64,000 nt of DNA from positions 54,999 through 118,998 of the forward strand of contig CATQIJ010000002.1 of NCBI GenBank assembly GCA_958296345.1, in the 5' to 3' direction. The notes beneath the pieces were generated by a model. The model saw nothing but the letters and a program-made list of their open reading frames with translations, searched no databases and was not told the DNA's origin. The translations under genes and the position numbers were made by a program. Source of the stretch: an uncultured Rhizobiaceae bacterium. Its GTDB lineage: Bacteria > Pseudomonadota > Alphaproteobacteria > Rhizobiales > Rhizobiaceae. Of this stretch, positions 1 through 8,614 are shown in pieces; within the stretch, counting starts at the first letter, position 1; the number at the start of each line of letters is the position of its first letter.

Positions 1-1
1 A

Positions 2-412
2 TATGAAGCCGCGCAGAATGCTTCTTCAGAATTTGATTTTGGTACTGCAGGCGCTGGGACTGGTGCGCTAGTTGCCGGATTAAAAGGCGGGCTCGGCACT
101 GCATCTATCAAACTGGAGAATGGTATTACAATCGCCGCGCTTTTTGCAGTGAATGCGCTTGGTAGTCCGATGATTGGAGAGACACATCATTTCCATGCAG
201 CACTGTTTGAACAAAACAATGAGTTTGGCGGATACGGCCTTCCCTCGTCTTTTCCTGAGAAACCAGACGCTTTGAAAATCAAATTTCGCGAACATGCTAC
301 AAGCGTCTCCAATACAACCATTGGCATAATTGCTACAGATGCTATTTTGACCAAAGCGCAAGCTAAACGCTTAGCAATTGCAGCGCATGATGGTATTTTA
401 AAAGGAAAATGA
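2..412 (+). CDS. P1 family peptidase (S58, DmpA/NylC-like), 3' part
   Basis: The reading frame is already open at the left edge, so only the last ~136 residues are present. The visible part matches the end of S58 N-terminal-nucleophile hydrolases. It has a GAGTGA-type glycine-rich segment near the edge, then a K-G-G-hydrophobic segment, then the motif NTTIGIIATDA (Asn codon at 311). In NylC/DmpA relatives the bond between this Asn and Thr is cut autocatalytically and the Thr becomes the nucleophile. The C-terminal helix LTKAQAKRLAIAAHDG is also typical. The stop lies one base before the next gene, so the two are probably cotranscribed. Substrate is unknown; the family includes aminopeptidases, beta-peptidases and amidases. 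Confidence 0.85.
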   Translation, partial: YEAAQNASSEFDFGTAGAGTGALVAGLKGGLGTASIKLENGITIAALFAVNALGSPMIGETHHFHAALFEQNNEFGGYGLPSSFPEKPDALKIKFREHATSVSNTTIGIIATDAILTKAQAKRLAIAAHDGILKGK

Positions 413-413
413 T

Positions 414-1136
414 ATGAAACATATTTTTACATTTATAACCTCTATAATTATCACCCTTGCTTCTTGCTTGGCAGCCCTTTCTGGTGACTTTGCTAAACGT
501 GAAATTCACGGATTTTCAGTTAACGGAGGTCTCTTTGCTTTTGAAGAATTTGGCATACAAGATGGGTCTGGATTCCCCTACTCTACTATTTATGTGATCG
601 ACACCGCTACAGACCAATGGACAGCTAATTCTCCTTACCGAGCAAGACTAGAAGACGACACAAAAACTATTTTTGATGCCCGTGAAGAAGCTCGTATCTT
701 AGCAGGTCCTGTGATGAAGAGCTTCGAAAATCGCGGCAATATAGTTGCAACTAATCGAGCGACTGAACTTGGTATCGACGGTAAGCGGATAATTGCAAAC
801 CCTCGCTTTGTTGTTCCACCAATTGATGATGAAATTGAATTTCGCTTACAAGAAATTGCATTCTCAGGCTCGCAACGGTGTGAAGCTTTTGGGTCAACAA
901 ACGGCTTTCGATTGTTGAAAATTGGTACACGTGATGGCGATGAAACAATCACATTGCACGAAGACACGTCTATCCCAGCAAGCAGAAACTGTCCGTTACG
1001 ATACGATTTAGCGGATGTCGTTACTTATTACCCAGAAAGTCAAAGCCCAAGTTTTGCAGTTCTAATTCGAATGCAAACTGTAGGCTTTGAAGGCCCTGAT
1101 GGGCGGTATTTGGCAGTGACAGGTAAGCTTGAGTAA
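414..1136 (+). CDS. DUF2259 predicted secreted protein
   Basis: 240 residues. It starts with a basic and then hydrophobic stretch (residues 1 to about 22) that reads as a Sec signal peptide. The segment FAFEEFGIQDGSGFPYS at about residues 42-58, followed by an IYVID strand, is the hallmark of DUF2259 (COG5497), a family of periplasmic proteins of unknown role common in Rhizobiales. The start is one base after the peptidase stop, which indicates an operon. The gene converges on a lipase-like gene whose stop is two bases away. I recognise the family but no function is known. Confidence 0.8.
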   Translation: MKHIFTFITSIIITLASCLAALSGDFAKREIHGFSVNGGLFAFEEFGIQDGSGFPYSTIYVIDTATDQWTANSPYRARLEDDTKTIFDAREEARILAGPVMKSFENRGNIVATNRATELGIDGKRIIANPRFVVPPIDDEIEFRLQEIAFSGSQRCEAFGSTNGFRLLKIGTRDGDETITLHEDTSIPASRNCPLRYDLADVVTYYPESQSPSFAVLIRMQTVGFEGPDGRYLAVTGKLE

Positions 1137-1138
1137 GC

Positions 1139-1711
1139 TTATTTCTTCACTTTCTGGCGAATTTTTCCGATTACTAGGTTTTGAACAGACCTATTTTTAT
1201 CGATTCCAACGTGGTCCGTACCATATTTAGAAACATCGATGGTTGTAATCTTGCCCTTAAAGCCAGAGCCACGTCGATAGTTTTTCCCTGTTGGAATTTT
1301 ATAATTCACCACGCTTACAGCACCACTGGTTAGAGCTGGTGGTTGCGGGAAACCTGGATCAAGACCAATAAGCAAAGCTGTTTTTACCCCTGACTTTCCA
1401 AGTGTGTTAGCAAAACGAGCCGCCTCAACACCACCTAAAGAATGCCCAACAATAACAATCGGGTAAGAAACTTTTTTCTGTTTTGAGCGTCTAATGATAT
1501 CTTCGGCTATTGAATTCCAGTTGCCGTTTGAAATAGCCTTAGCACGAATGCCTTTTAATTTAAGCTTTCGCGTCATCTGGTTCATACCATCTGAGAAAAC
1601 ATTTAAGAAGCCACGTATCATATAGACTTCTTCCGACACGACAGGTGTTGCTGCAAATGTCGTTGCACTTAGTGTCATTGCCAAAAAAGCATTGCGTATG
1701 GTCTTGTTCAT
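1139..1711 (-). CDS. secreted alpha/beta hydrolase, lipase-like
   Basis: 190 residues with an N-terminal signal peptide (cleavage probably near residues 21-27). The nucleophile elbow GHSLGG places the catalytic Ser at residue 91. A plausible acid is Asp118 in GLDPGF and the His is His167 in TDHVGI, which gives a full Ser-Asp-His triad. The protein is short for a lipase, so it is a minimal fold of the thioesterase/triacylglycerol lipase kind. It is transcribed toward the DUF2259 gene and away from purB, with an AT-rich upstream region of about 190 bases. Substrate not predictable. Confidence 0.75.
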   Translation of the reverse strand: MNKTIRNAFLAMTLSATTFAATPVVSEEVYMIRGFLNVFSDGMNQMTRKLKLKGIRAKAISNGNWNSIAEDIIRRSKQKKVSYPIVIVGHSLGGVEAARFANTLGKSGVKTALLIGLDPGFPQPPALTSGAVSVVNYKIPTGKNYRRGSGFKGKITTIDVSKYGTDHVGIDKNRSVQNLVIGKIRQKVKK

Positions 1712-1904
1712 AAGTTTTCCCCGAACCGCATTAAATCAAATTCAAACTCAACATGCACAAATATGGTAAATAATATGTTGCCATAGTTTAGTCTTATTAT
1801 CAAAACCAAAAAAATCAACTAGTGGGTAACTAGGCTCTGACGATTGAAACTCTCGTTATGTGGTGTTACTAGACAGGCAACTTCATCAACAGGTAGATTT
1901 AAAT

Positions 1905-3206
1905 ATGATCCCTCGCTACTCCCGCAAGGAAATGACCGATATTTGGTCAGCACAATCAAAATTCAAAATATGGCTTGAAATAGAAGCGCACGCTTGCGAC
2001 GCACTAGCAAATTTAGGTGTTATTCCTAAAGATTCTGCAAAAACCATATGGGACAAAGCTGGAGACGTTGAGTTTGATGTAGCTCGTATTGATGAAATTG
2101 AAGCAGTAACAAAACACGATGTAATTGCATTCCTTACCCATTTAGCTGAAATCGTTGGCGATGACGCACGCTTTGTGCACCAAGGCATGACATCATCTGA
2201 CGTTCTTGATACTTGTTTCAACGTTCAACTCGTAAAAGCAAGTGACCTTCTTTTAGAAGACATGGACAAGCTTTTGGCGGCTTTAAAGAAACGCGCCTAT
2301 GAACATAAAGATACAGTAACGATTGGTCGTTCGCATGGTATTCATGCAGAACCAACGACCTTTGGCATTAAACTTGCTCTTGCTTATGCAGAATTTGAAC
2401 GTTGTAAAAATCGCCTAATTGCCGCTCGCGAAGAAATTGCTACGTGTGCTATTTCTGGTGCGGTTGGCACATTTGCAAATATTGATCCTGCGGTTGAAGA
2501 GCATGTTGCAAAAGCTATGGGCTTATCAGCTGAACCTGTATCTACGCAGGTTATTCCACGTGACCGACATGCAATGTATTTTGCCACGCTGGGTGTGATT
2601 GCATCTTCTATTGAGCGTTTATCTACAGAAATTCGTCACCTGCAGCGTACAGAAGTCTTAGAAGCTGAAGAATATTTTGCTCCTGGCCAAAAAGGTTCAT
2701 CGGCCATGCCGCACAAGCGCAATCCTATTTTAACAGAAAACCTTACAGGCCTTGCCCGTATTGTTCGTATGGCTGTTGTGCCGGCTATGGAAAACGTAGC
2801 GCTTTGGCATGAGCGTGATATTTCACATTCATCTGTTGAGCGGATGATTGGCCCGGATAGCACTGTTACGCTGGACTTCGCTTTGACCCGCCTAACAGGC
2901 GTTATAGATAAACTGCTAGTTTATCCAGACAACATGATGGCAAACATGAATAAATTCCGTGGTCTTGTACATTCTCAACGTGTTCTACTTGCACTCACCC
3001 AAGCAGGTGCTTCTCGTGAAGATTCATATCGCCTAGTACAACGCAATGCGATGAAAGTATGGGAAGAAGGAAAAGACTTCCTGACTGAACTACTTGCAGA
3101 TGATGAAGTAACTCAACTTCTCCCAGAAGAAGAAATTCGTGAGAAGTTTGACCTTGGTTACCATACCAAACATGTTAATACGATTTTCAACCGCGTATTT
3201 GGGTAA
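1905..3206 (+). CDS. purB: adenylosuccinate lyase
   Basis: PurB catalyses two fumarate-releasing steps in purine synthesis: SAICAR to AICAR and adenylosuccinate to AMP. The fumarase/aspartase signature GSSAMPHKRNP is at about residue 264. The TSSD motif, and the RSHGIHAEPTTFG segment that carries a catalytic His, lie upstream. I start at the ATG at 1905 (MIPRYSRKEM), which has an AGG-type ribosome site just upstream and gives 433 residues, the usual alphaproteobacterial length. The longer frame from 1860 adds 15 unlikely residues. The rest of the purine genes lie 10 kb downstream. A hairpin with a T run follows the stop. Confidence 0.96.
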   Translation: MIPRYSRKEMTDIWSAQSKFKIWLEIEAHACDALANLGVIPKDSAKTIWDKAGDVEFDVARIDEIEAVTKHDVIAFLTHLAEIVGDDARFVHQGMTSSDVLDTCFNVQLVKASDLLLEDMDKLLAALKKRAYEHKDTVTIGRSHGIHAEPTTFGIKLALAYAEFERCKNRLIAAREEIATCAISGAVGTFANIDPAVEEHVAKAMGLSAEPVSTQVIPRDRHAMYFATLGVIASSIERLSTEIRHLQRTEVLEAEEYFAPGQKGSSAMPHKRNPILTENLTGLARIVRMAVVPAMENVALWHERDISHSSVERMIGPDSTVTLDFALTRLTGVIDKLLVYPDNMMANMNKFRGLVHSQRVLLALTQAGASREDSYRLVQRNAMKVWEEGKDFLTELLADDEVTQLLPEEEIREKFDLGYHTKHVNTIFNRVFG

Positions 3207-3249
3207 ACTCAACTAGCCTTTCGAAATATTACAACACGAAATGTGATCA

Positions 3250-3280
3250 AACCTGCCACTAATCTGGCAGGTTTTTGTTT
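3250..3280 (+). terminator. Rho-independent terminator after purB
   Basis: Arms CCTGCCA (3252-3258) and TGGCAGG (3265-3271) enclose a six-base loop and are followed by TTTTT. Flanking AA/TT pairs extend the stem. It sits 45 bases after the purB stop. Confidence 0.8.
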
Positions 3281-3313
3281 GATGATTGTCTTCTTTAACA
3301 AAAGGAGAAAATC

Positions 3314-3565
3314 ATTACTTATAACCCTGACTATGAGCGCTCACGCATTCCGGGTACTGGACTTGGCGAATATCCTACTCAATACGATGAAAAGCCGATA
3401 AGCGGTAAATGGCTGCTAATTACACTTGCACTAATCGTGATGTTATTTGGCGGACTAGCTTTTCTCGCGGGTGATGCAAGCGTTACGGTCAATAATGGCG
3501 AGCTGATAAAAACACCTGTAACTGAAGATCAACAACCCATACCAACCGCCCCTGCTACGCAATAG
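3314..3565 (+). CDS. small single-pass membrane protein, apparent ATT start
   Basis: An open frame of 83 codons has a soluble N-terminal part rich in Tyr, Pro and Gly (NPDYERSRIPGTGLGEYPTQ), one hydrophobic segment (LLITLALIVMLFGGLAFLAG, about residues 35-54) and a short polar tail ending in TAPATQ. A strong ribosome site (AGGAG, 3303-3307) sits six bases upstream of an ATT codon at 3314, and no ATG, GTG or TTG lies nearby in frame. Either ATT is the start, as in infC, or one base is miscalled. The frame, ribosome site and single TM segment make it a real gene. I do not recognise a family. Confidence 0.55.
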   Translation: MTYNPDYERSRIPGTGLGEYPTQYDEKPISGKWLLITLALIVMLFGGLAFLAGDASVTVNNGELIKTPVTEDQQPIPTAPATQ

Positions 3566-3621
3566 AACTTTATGAAATTGAGTGGCGATGCCTTGTTGCC
3601 ACTCATGTTTTTGCCCTAAAA

Positions 3622-3653
3622 TTAACCAAGTGAATTAACCAGTACAGTTAACT
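3622..3653 (+). repeat. three TTAAC repeats at 13-base spacing
   Basis: TTAACC at 3622 and 3635 and TTAACT at 3648 are spaced exactly 13 bases apart, about 100 bases upstream of the RTX protein start. The even spacing suggests a regulator site, but the regulator is unknown. The TTAA-to-TTAA spacing does not fit the CtrA consensus (TTAA-N7-TTAA). Confidence 0.35.
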
Positions 3654-3752
3654 ACAAATTCAATTGGCTAACAAAACCTTAATGATTTTCATTCCTCTAC
3701 CAAACATTTTCTGATAGTTAAAATTTAGTTCAAAATGTATGGAGTATGAAAC

Positions 3753-5555
3753 TTGAGCAATATGTCTGCGGTGGACATGTTTGCGCTCTCGAAGCGTGGG
3801 CACGAGTCCCTTTTATCCGAAAATCACAATTCAAAACGACCTAATATTGTTTCCAAAATGATATCAAAAGCTGTGATTGCAGCTTCTGTTATGTTGGCAA
3901 CTCAGTTAGAGGCCAAAGAATTAGATGATAAAAATCAACCCATTCTAGATGACGTACAAACCGGCAGCTTAGGAAGTAGTGGTTATAGCAACCAACCTAC
4001 TGCTGAGAGTTCTGCAAACTCAGTTGAAGCAGTTTTAGGAAGTGCAAAATCAGAATTTGCCTCCCTATCCTCTCAAGCAACAAACAGCTCATCAGCTTCA
4101 TTAAGTAGTGGGAGTTCATCAATTAATTTTGCAAGTGAGACTGGTTTACCATCAGACTTTGTAACTCAATCTATTGGTGTCTCAGACCCCGCGCAACAAA
4201 CTAATGCGATTGAACAATCCATCGCATCTTTTGATCGTGGACAAGTGATTAGCTTTCCTAATACAGGTTCTACTGAACAAGACGTTATTACCATTGAAGG
4301 TATAGACGGCCAAGACGGAACTGATGGTACAGATGGTCAGGACGGTATCAATGGCGTTAACGGCACGAACGGTGCTGACGGAACTGACGGTGTTGATGGA
4401 GTAAATGGCCTCTCCACTGTTTATCTAGACGGCAATCTTTTTGGCAGTGATAATATTATTGATGCACTCATAGCTAATGGGTTTGATGTTCAACAAGGCC
4501 CACTAGGGTCGGTCATCATTACTTTTGACCCTACCCGCTCAGATGAATTAATCGATTTACTTGATGGCTTTGCCGGAGATAATCCGATTGCAGACAAGCC
4601 ACAAGATGGCGACCTCCCAACGTCAGACCCAGAACACGGCACGACCAGTAATACGGGTACTGAAGGCGATGATTTTCTCGTAGGCAATGAAGACGATAAT
4701 GTTATCTCCGGTTTTGGTGGAAACGATAGTCTTACTGGTGGCACAGGTGCGGACACCTTATTGGGCGGGGATGGAGTCGATACAGCTGACTATCGTAATT
4801 CTCAAGATGCAGTTCATGTCGACCTTGAGACAAGAGAGGCATTATTTGGTGATGCTGAAGGGGATGTTTTAGTTTCTATCGAAAACCTTGCGGGCGGCGA
4901 TGGCAATGACATTCTAACAGGCGATGATGGTGATAACCGTTTAACTGGGCGTGATGGCGATGATATTTTATCTGGTGGTTCTGGTAATGATCGACTGGTA
5001 GGCGGTGAAGGTGTAGACCAGCTAATTGGTGGTGAAGGTGATCGTGACGCAGTTGATTACAATCTTGCTGAAGAGGCAGTCGGCGTTGATTTGCTTAACG
5101 GTGGTTTCATGGGAGAAGCTTTAGGCGATAGTTATTCTGGTGTTGAGTTTATTGTTGGCTCAGACTTCCATGACGTCTTGCTCGCGAATGATGATGCAAA
5201 CCGCATTAATAGCGGCGAAGGCTGCGATGTATTAAATGGCCGAGGCGGCGATGATACTCTAATTGGCGGCGAAGGTGGCGACGTACTTAATGGCGGCGAA
5301 GGTGCTGATGTGTTCATTTTTAATGATGATAACGGTTATGACATCATTGAAGACTTTGAAGCTGGCGCAGGTCGTACCGACCGTGTTTGGTTACAAGAAT
5401 ATGAATTCGATGACTTTGACGACGTTCAAGATGCCATGACCCAAACTGAAGATGGTGTTGTCCTAACCATGGATAGTGGGACCATCTTATTCCAAGACCT
5501 ATCATTAGCAGATTTTCATACTGATGATTTCATTCTCGCACAATCAGCTTTCTGA
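3753..5555 (+). CDS. RTX calcium-binding protein with collagen-like repeats
   Basis: 600 residues, very acidic. In order: a polar leader of about 35 residues; a signal-like segment (SKAVIAASVMLATQLEA, about residues 38-54); a Ser/Gln-rich stretch; twelve G-X-Y collagen-like triplets (residues 183-219, mostly GTD, GQD, GVN); and from about residue 302 blocks of GGxGxDxLxGG nonapeptides that bind Ca2+ in a beta-roll. It ends in a DFILAQSAF tail like type I secretion substrates. I use the TTG start at 3753, which has GGAG eight bases upstream; the ATG at 3762 is too far from that site. It is probably a secreted or surface structural protein. No type I exporter genes are in the window. Confidence 0.8.
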   Translation: MSNMSAVDMFALSKRGHESLLSENHNSKRPNIVSKMISKAVIAASVMLATQLEAKELDDKNQPILDDVQTGSLGSSGYSNQPTAESSANSVEAVLGSAKSEFASLSSQATNSSSASLSSGSSSINFASETGLPSDFVTQSIGVSDPAQQTNAIEQSIASFDRGQVISFPNTGSTEQDVITIEGIDGQDGTDGTDGQDGINGVNGTNGADGTDGVDGVNGLSTVYLDGNLFGSDNIIDALIANGFDVQQGPLGSVIITFDPTRSDELIDLLDGFAGDNPIADKPQDGDLPTSDPEHGTTSNTGTEGDDFLVGNEDDNVISGFGGNDSLTGGTGADTLLGGDGVDTADYRNSQDAVHVDLETREALFGDAEGDVLVSIENLAGGDGNDILTGDDGDNRLTGRDGDDILSGGSGNDRLVGGEGVDQLIGGEGDRDAVDYNLAEEAVGVDLLNGGFMGEALGDSYSGVEFIVGSDFHDVLLANDDANRINSGEGCDVLNGRGGDDTLIGGEGGDVLNGGEGADVFIFNDDNGYDIIEDFEAGAGRTDRVWLQEYEFDDFDDVQDAMTQTEDGVVLTMDSGTILFQDLSLADFHTDDFILAQSAF

Positions 5556-5622
5556 TTATCACTCAGGCTTGAACTACCTGTATGATTGTAGAAGAGTACA
5601 GAAAGTGATTTATTGTGCGAGC

Positions 5623-5660
5623 AAAAGGCGGAAGGACCATACACCTTCCGCCTTTTTTCT
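5623..5660 (+). terminator. strong Rho-independent terminator
   Basis: AAAGGCGGAAGG (5624-5635) pairs perfectly with CCTTCCGCCTTT (5644-5655) and runs into a T tract. It ends the RTX transcript. Confidence 0.88.
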
Positions 5661-5708
5661 ATTTATATTCAGCTTGTTTCTTGAGGCCTTCATGACTACA
5701 TAACCATC

Positions 5709-6263
5709 ATGAAAACATCACAAGCAGATATTCTAATCGTACCTGGTTACAAGGGCGCTAATGAAGACCATTGGCAAACTCGCTGGGAAAATAATATAAC
5801 AACCGCTCGCCGCGTTGAAATGGGCGATTGGCATAAGCCTGTCTTTGAAGACTGGAAGAATAATCTTATTGCTGCCGTTGAAGAGACTACTAAGCCAATA
5901 ATTTTAGTTGGGCATTCTATTGGCTCTCAAGTGATTGTTCAGGCGGCAAAAGATTTTGGCAAGCCAATTGCTGGCGCAATGTTAGTTGCCCCTCCAGATG
6001 TTGAAAACCCAGCAATCAAACCAAAGCATCTACTGACATTTGGACCAGCATCAACTGATCCACTAACCTTCCCCTCTGTGACCGTTGCAAGTCGCAATGA
6101 TCACTTTTGTTCATTTGAAAAAGCGGAAGATATGGCAGCATCTTGGGGGTCTCTCTTTATGGATGCAGGAGAAAGTGGCCACATCAACCATGAAAGTGGC
6201 CACGGTCCATGGCCAGAAGGTTTGATGGTCTTTTCACGATTTTTAAAGCAGATTAATGTATAG
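5709..6263 (+). CDS. RBBP9/YdeN family alpha/beta hydrolase
   Basis: 184 residues, the usual length for this serine hydrolase family. The N-terminal VPGYKGANEDHWQTRWE block is the family signature. The nucleophile elbow is GHSIGS (Ser near residue 70), and the C-terminal GHINHESGHGPWPEG carries the catalytic His. No signal peptide is seen, so it is cytoplasmic. It is a single gene between a strong terminator and an AT-rich spacer. Bacterial members have no well-defined physiological substrate. Confidence 0.85.
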   Translation: MKTSQADILIVPGYKGANEDHWQTRWENNITTARRVEMGDWHKPVFEDWKNNLIAAVEETTKPIILVGHSIGSQVIVQAAKDFGKPIAGAMLVAPPDVENPAIKPKHLLTFGPASTDPLTFPSVTVASRNDHFCSFEKAEDMAASWGSLFMDAGESGHINHESGHGPWPEGLMVFSRFLKQINV

Positions 6264-6440
6264 TGGCATCACAATATCATTGTGAGTAATCAGTTTTAAA
6301 AAATTTCATTTCAAACCATTTTTTACTATAAGAGCTACCTTGATGCGGCTTACCAAATATATCGAACTGTCAAATTTGCTGGAGTTGACCTTGATATAAA
6401 ATTAGTTCACGTAATCTTTTTGAGTTGAGAGTTCAGTCTT

Positions 6441-7221
6441 ATGCATCGAAAAATATTAATAATGGGCCTGCCAGGCGCTGGCAAAACAACACTAGCTAGG
6501 GCGCTCGCACCTCTATTAAATGCAGTAATTTTTAACGCCGATGAAGTACGAGAACACATAAATTCTGACTTGTGGTTTTCGGTAGAAGATCGTGAGATCC
6601 ATGCTAAACGCATGGGTTGGATGTGTGACCGAGTTATAGATTCTGGTGGTATAGCAATTGCTGATTTTGTATGCCCTACTTCAGAAACACGAGCAACGTT
6701 TGGTGACTGTTTTGTGATCTGGGTAGATCGTATTAAAGAGGGACGGTTGAAGATACAAACAAGCTTTTTCAACCACCAGAGAAAGTTGACTTTACTGTAA
6801 CATCAGAAGGTTCTCCACGTTATTGGGCTGAACAAATTTTCCAAAAATTGCAGCCAGTATTTGATCCTCAAAAACCAACGGCACTTTTCATTGGCCGTTA
6901 TCAACCTTTTCATGACGGGCACCTAAAGTTATTGAAGAAGGTATCAAACGCGTAGGTCAATGTTGCATTGCCGTCAGAGATACGCATGGAACCGATGAGA
7001 AGAACCCGCTTGGCTTTTTTGACGTCAAACGACGTATTGAAGCAAGTATGCGCCCTTACGCAGGGAAATATACAATCATTCCATTACCAAACATAACTAG
7101 TATTTTTTATGGACGAGATGTTGGCTATACAATTGAAGAAATTGTTTTGGATGAAGATACAAAGAACATCTCAGCGACTGCAATACGCAGAGATATAAAT
7201 GACAAAAGCAATACAAAATAA
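6441..7221 (+). CDS. APS kinase-like / nucleotidyltransferase fusion (two frameshifts)
   Basis: The N-terminal half resembles adenylylsulfate kinase: P-loop GLPGAGKTT at about residue 9, then NADEVREHIN and SVEDREIHAKRM in the places of the family's DGDNVR and DRxENIRR motifs, and FEDTNKLFQPPEKVDF at its end. The second half is an HxGH-type nucleotidyltransferase (GRYQPFHDGH, then ISATAIR near the end) of the NadM/NadR style. Restoring one T near 6748 and one base near 6922 gives a single protein of about 260 residues. The stop at 7219-7221 abuts the ATG of the sulfotransferase, implying coupled translation. An activated-sulfate (PAPS) supply role is inferred from this partner. An NMN/NAD-type role is the alternative. 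Confidence 0.6.
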
Positions 7222-8553
7222 ATGAAAAATGCAAATTCGCTGATAAAAGAAATTAATGCAAATGACCAGAAAATTGGTTATGAGCAGAACAATTCTTTTG
7301 TAAAGCGGAAGTTGGAACAAGCCCTAAGTTCAAACACTCTAAGCTCAAATGTTCAGAGTAGCTTATTAGGATTTGTTGCTTTAAGAGAATTTGACCATTG
7401 TAGTGAGACAAAAAACTGCCTTGATTTTGCAAAAAAAGCCTTAGAATTAAACCCAAAAAACTGGCGCGCCTTGACAGTTCTTGCGTTTAATTCTTTTTAT
7501 ACTGGAGATATAGAAGGCCACAGCAGCTATCTGGAAGAAGCATTAAAAAGCGTTCCTAACAGTATTAGATTATTAAATGCTCTATTAAATGTATCTCTGG
7601 CTCACAACCAGCCACAGATAATTCAAAAACATCTTAGTATGGCCGCACTAAACAATAATACAAAAAAACTATCCAAAAAGCTTGAATTATATTCGACCGA
7701 CACGCCCAGAGAACTTACAAAAATCGACAAGCACCTTGTTATGCTTTCTGGGGTTAGTCATTGCGGCAGTACATATCTAGGTCATTTCTTCTCCGCGCAT
7801 GATGATGTGGAATGCTTTGGTGAAAGTCACCGAATTTCGATGTATTCATCAGAAGCAAGAGGTGAAAAAACACAAAATTCCAATTCAAAATTCGCGCCAT
7901 GTCATTCTTGCGGTGACACTGAATGCAAACAATTCCCGGATAACTTTCGTGAAGAGATAAGAAACAATCCAGAACATTATTACAAAAAAATCGCTCAAAG
8001 AAGCTCAGCGCAAACTGTTGTTTTTGGAGATAAAAACTACTCAATAACTAGAAAACTAGACCCAAAGGCTAATTTCAACGAAATTGTATTATTTAAGAAA
8101 CCAGAAAATGCGTATAAAAGCCAATATAAGCATAGAAAAACTCAACCAATCGACACCCCTTCTTTAAGGAGTGTAAATGCTTACCTGAGAGTATACACAG
8201 ACAGCTATTCAAACCTTATGCTACCACATTGTAATGATAATAAACGCATCTTTCTAAACTGGGAATCTTTTATAGCCAACCCTGAAGTCCACATTCCAAA
8301 ACTATCTCACATGCTTCAGTCTAAATTAGATGGCAACGTATTTGGAAGTTTTGGCTTAATCGGACACTCATTTGGCGGGAATGCTGACGTTAATAGAGAT
8401 CATAAAAGAAACAACAGCAAAATTAAAAAAGATACCTCTACTATATTACCTGAAAAGTTATTGCTCGAAGCACAAAACAACTATTATGCAATGGTAGTTT
8501 ATAGGCGAATGATGAAGCTTTATCAAAAGAGCTTTGCAATTGATTCTCTTTGA
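7222..8553 (+). CDS. TPR-containing sulfotransferase family protein
   Basis: 443 residues. Residues 1 to about 150 are helical TPR-like repeats (ALELNPKNWRALTVLAFNS and similar). From about residue 172 a sulfotransferase-type domain begins with MLSGVSHCGSTYLGHFF, the place of the PAPS 5'-phosphosulfate loop. Later LFKKPENAYKSQYKHR resembles the 3'-phosphate loop. A CHSCGDTEC cluster around residue 228 could bind a metal. The ATG follows the stop of the kinase fusion with no gap and no clear ribosome site of its own, so translation is probably coupled. The coding sequence is more AT-rich than its neighbours, which hints at horizontal transfer. The acceptor is unknown. Confidence 0.7.
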   Translation: MKNANSLIKEINANDQKIGYEQNNSFVKRKLEQALSSNTLSSNVQSSLLGFVALREFDHCSETKNCLDFAKKALELNPKNWRALTVLAFNSFYTGDIEGHSSYLEEALKSVPNSIRLLNALLNVSLAHNQPQIIQKHLSMAALNNNTKKLSKKLELYSTDTPRELTKIDKHLVMLSGVSHCGSTYLGHFFSAHDDVECFGESHRISMYSSEARGEKTQNSNSKFAPCHSCGDTECKQFPDNFREEIRNNPEHYYKKIAQRSSAQTVVFGDKNYSITRKLDPKANFNEIVLFKKPENAYKSQYKHRKTQPIDTPSLRSVNAYLRVYTDSYSNLMLPHCNDNKRIFLNWESFIANPEVHIPKLSHMLQSKLDGNVFGSFGLIGHSFGGNADVNRDHKRNNSKIKKDTSTILPEKLLLEAQNNYYAMVVYRRMMKLYQKSFAIDSL

Positions 8554-8614
8554 TCTCAATCAATGCGCAATAACTCCCCTCGAACAATATTAGTTTATAT
8601 TTGGAGGAATATGC

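Noticed and set aside
3622..3653. CtrA binding site
   Set aside because: TTAA boxes are 13 bases apart; CtrA needs TTAA-N7-TTAA.
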